Below, piece by piece: positions 63,736 through 64,000 of a stretch of 64,000 nt of DNA. Source of the DNA: Cyanobium sp. PCC 7001 (GTDB taxonomy: Bacteria > Cyanobacteriota > Cyanobacteriia > PCC-6307 > Cyanobiaceae); contig NZ_DS990556.1 of the NCBI RefSeq assembly GCF_000155635.1, positions 1,471,637 through 1,535,636 on the forward strand, read 5' to 3'. The notes beneath the pieces were generated by a model, which searched no databases, was not told the origin of the DNA, and saw only the letters and a list, made by a program, of their open reading frames with translations. The position numbers and the translations under genes were made by a program. The first letter of the stretch is position 1; every line of letters starts with the position of its first letter.

Positions 63736-64000
63736 TCAGCCGACCACGGCCAGGAGTCTGTCGATGGAGACCTGGGCCTGGTGCCTGTAACTTCCGCCGA
63801 ACAGGTTGGCGTGGTTGAGCAGGTGGTAGAGGTTGTAGAGAGGCACGCGCTGGTCGGCACCTTCCGGCAGGGGCCAAGCCGCCTCGTAGGCCGAGAAGAA
63901 GGTGGTCGGGAACCCGCCGAACAGCCTGGCCATGGCCAGGTCCACCTCCCGATCACCCCAGTAGGCGGCCGGATCGAAGATGGCGCCGCCGTTCTCCAGC
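63736..64000 (-). CDS. Fructosamine kinase family protein, C-terminal part (partial)
   Basis: About 88 C-terminal residues are present; the gene continues past the right edge on the minus strand. The visible part (DPAAYWGDREVDLAMARLF, then PLYNLYHLLNHANLFGGSY) is the conserved end of the fructosamine/ketosamine-3-kinase family, with the WGDREVD motif. These kinases phosphorylate glycated amines as a repair step. It is convergent with the CAAD gene, 16 bases apart. Confidence 0.92.
   Translation of the reverse strand, partial: LENGGAIFDPAAYWGDREVDLAMARLFGGFPTTFFSAYEAAWPLPEGADQRVPLYNLYHLLNHANLFGGSYRHQAQVSIDRLLAVVG

Overview
This is a high-GC cyanobacterial chromosome segment. Photosynthesis genes (petB, petD, psbM, psbB, psbT, psaD), phycobilisome rod genes (cpc) and a cyanobacterial-type gshA fix the phylum. 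The compact, GC-rich layout, the PanC-Cmk fusion, and phycocyanin rods with no phycoerythrin genes in view suggest a Cyanobium/Synechococcus-like picocyanobacterium (inference; phylogeny was not run).

Layout. 0-1 kb: the 5' end of a 16S rRNA gene leaving the left edge on the minus strand, with a long upstream region. 1-8.7 kb: GH100 invertase; petB-petD; a plus-strand run of ctpA, HD hydrolase and minC-minD-minE; a solo LuxR-type HTH protein; tRNA-Thr. 8.8-14.3 kb: a minus-strand block with a membrane-anchored hypothetical, a GH10-like hydrolase, a 51-aa membrane protein, sua5, prmC, dprA and a thioesterase. A perfect palindrome matching the cyanobacterial LexA box lies just before dprA. 14.3-24.3 kb: universal stress protein, psbM and a ferredoxin facing psbB-psbT, nrdR, rpsA, a HAD hydrolase, metK, a sugar kinase, DUF2470, comF and tRNA-Phe.

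24.5-34.9 kb is the phycocyanin rod island: a CpeT/CpcT-type lyase gene, rod linker, cpcD, cpcB-cpcA copy 1, a second rod linker, cpcB-cpcA copies 2 and 3, then cpcE-cpcF and a low-molecular-weight phosphatase. The three cpcBA copies encode identical proteins and differ at only a few synonymous sites, but their upstream regions differ. They look homogenised, with separate promoters.

34.9-64 kb: panC-cmk and rlpA facing purM across a 450-bp gap with a nested-stem structure; an aldo/keto reductase; several small genes; tRNA-Cys; an LpxB-like protein; an RNase D-like nuclease; a CCB2/CCB4 cytochrome b6 assembly factor; an amidase-like protein; hemF; mrp; rodA; a degenerate histidine kinase; psaD; trpE-gshA-ppc as an overlapping run; tRNA-Arg; recF; speD; larE; a tandem-domain cobalamin adenosyltransferase; moeB-rhodanese with an upstream JAMM protease; a CAAD protein; and the C-terminal end of a fructosamine kinase.

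Functional links: petB/petD with the CCB factor (cytochrome b6f and its extra haem), psbB/psbT/psbM with ctpA (photosystem II and D1 maturation), the cpc island with its lyases (light harvesting), minCDE with rodA and rlpA (division and wall), and dprA, comF and recF (DNA uptake and recombination). Most of the window is ordinary core genome. The most notable points are the putative SOS operator at dprA, the triplicated cpcBA with distinct flanks, the rlpA/purM intergenic structure, the degenerate kinase beside psaD, and the JAMM/E1-like pair.
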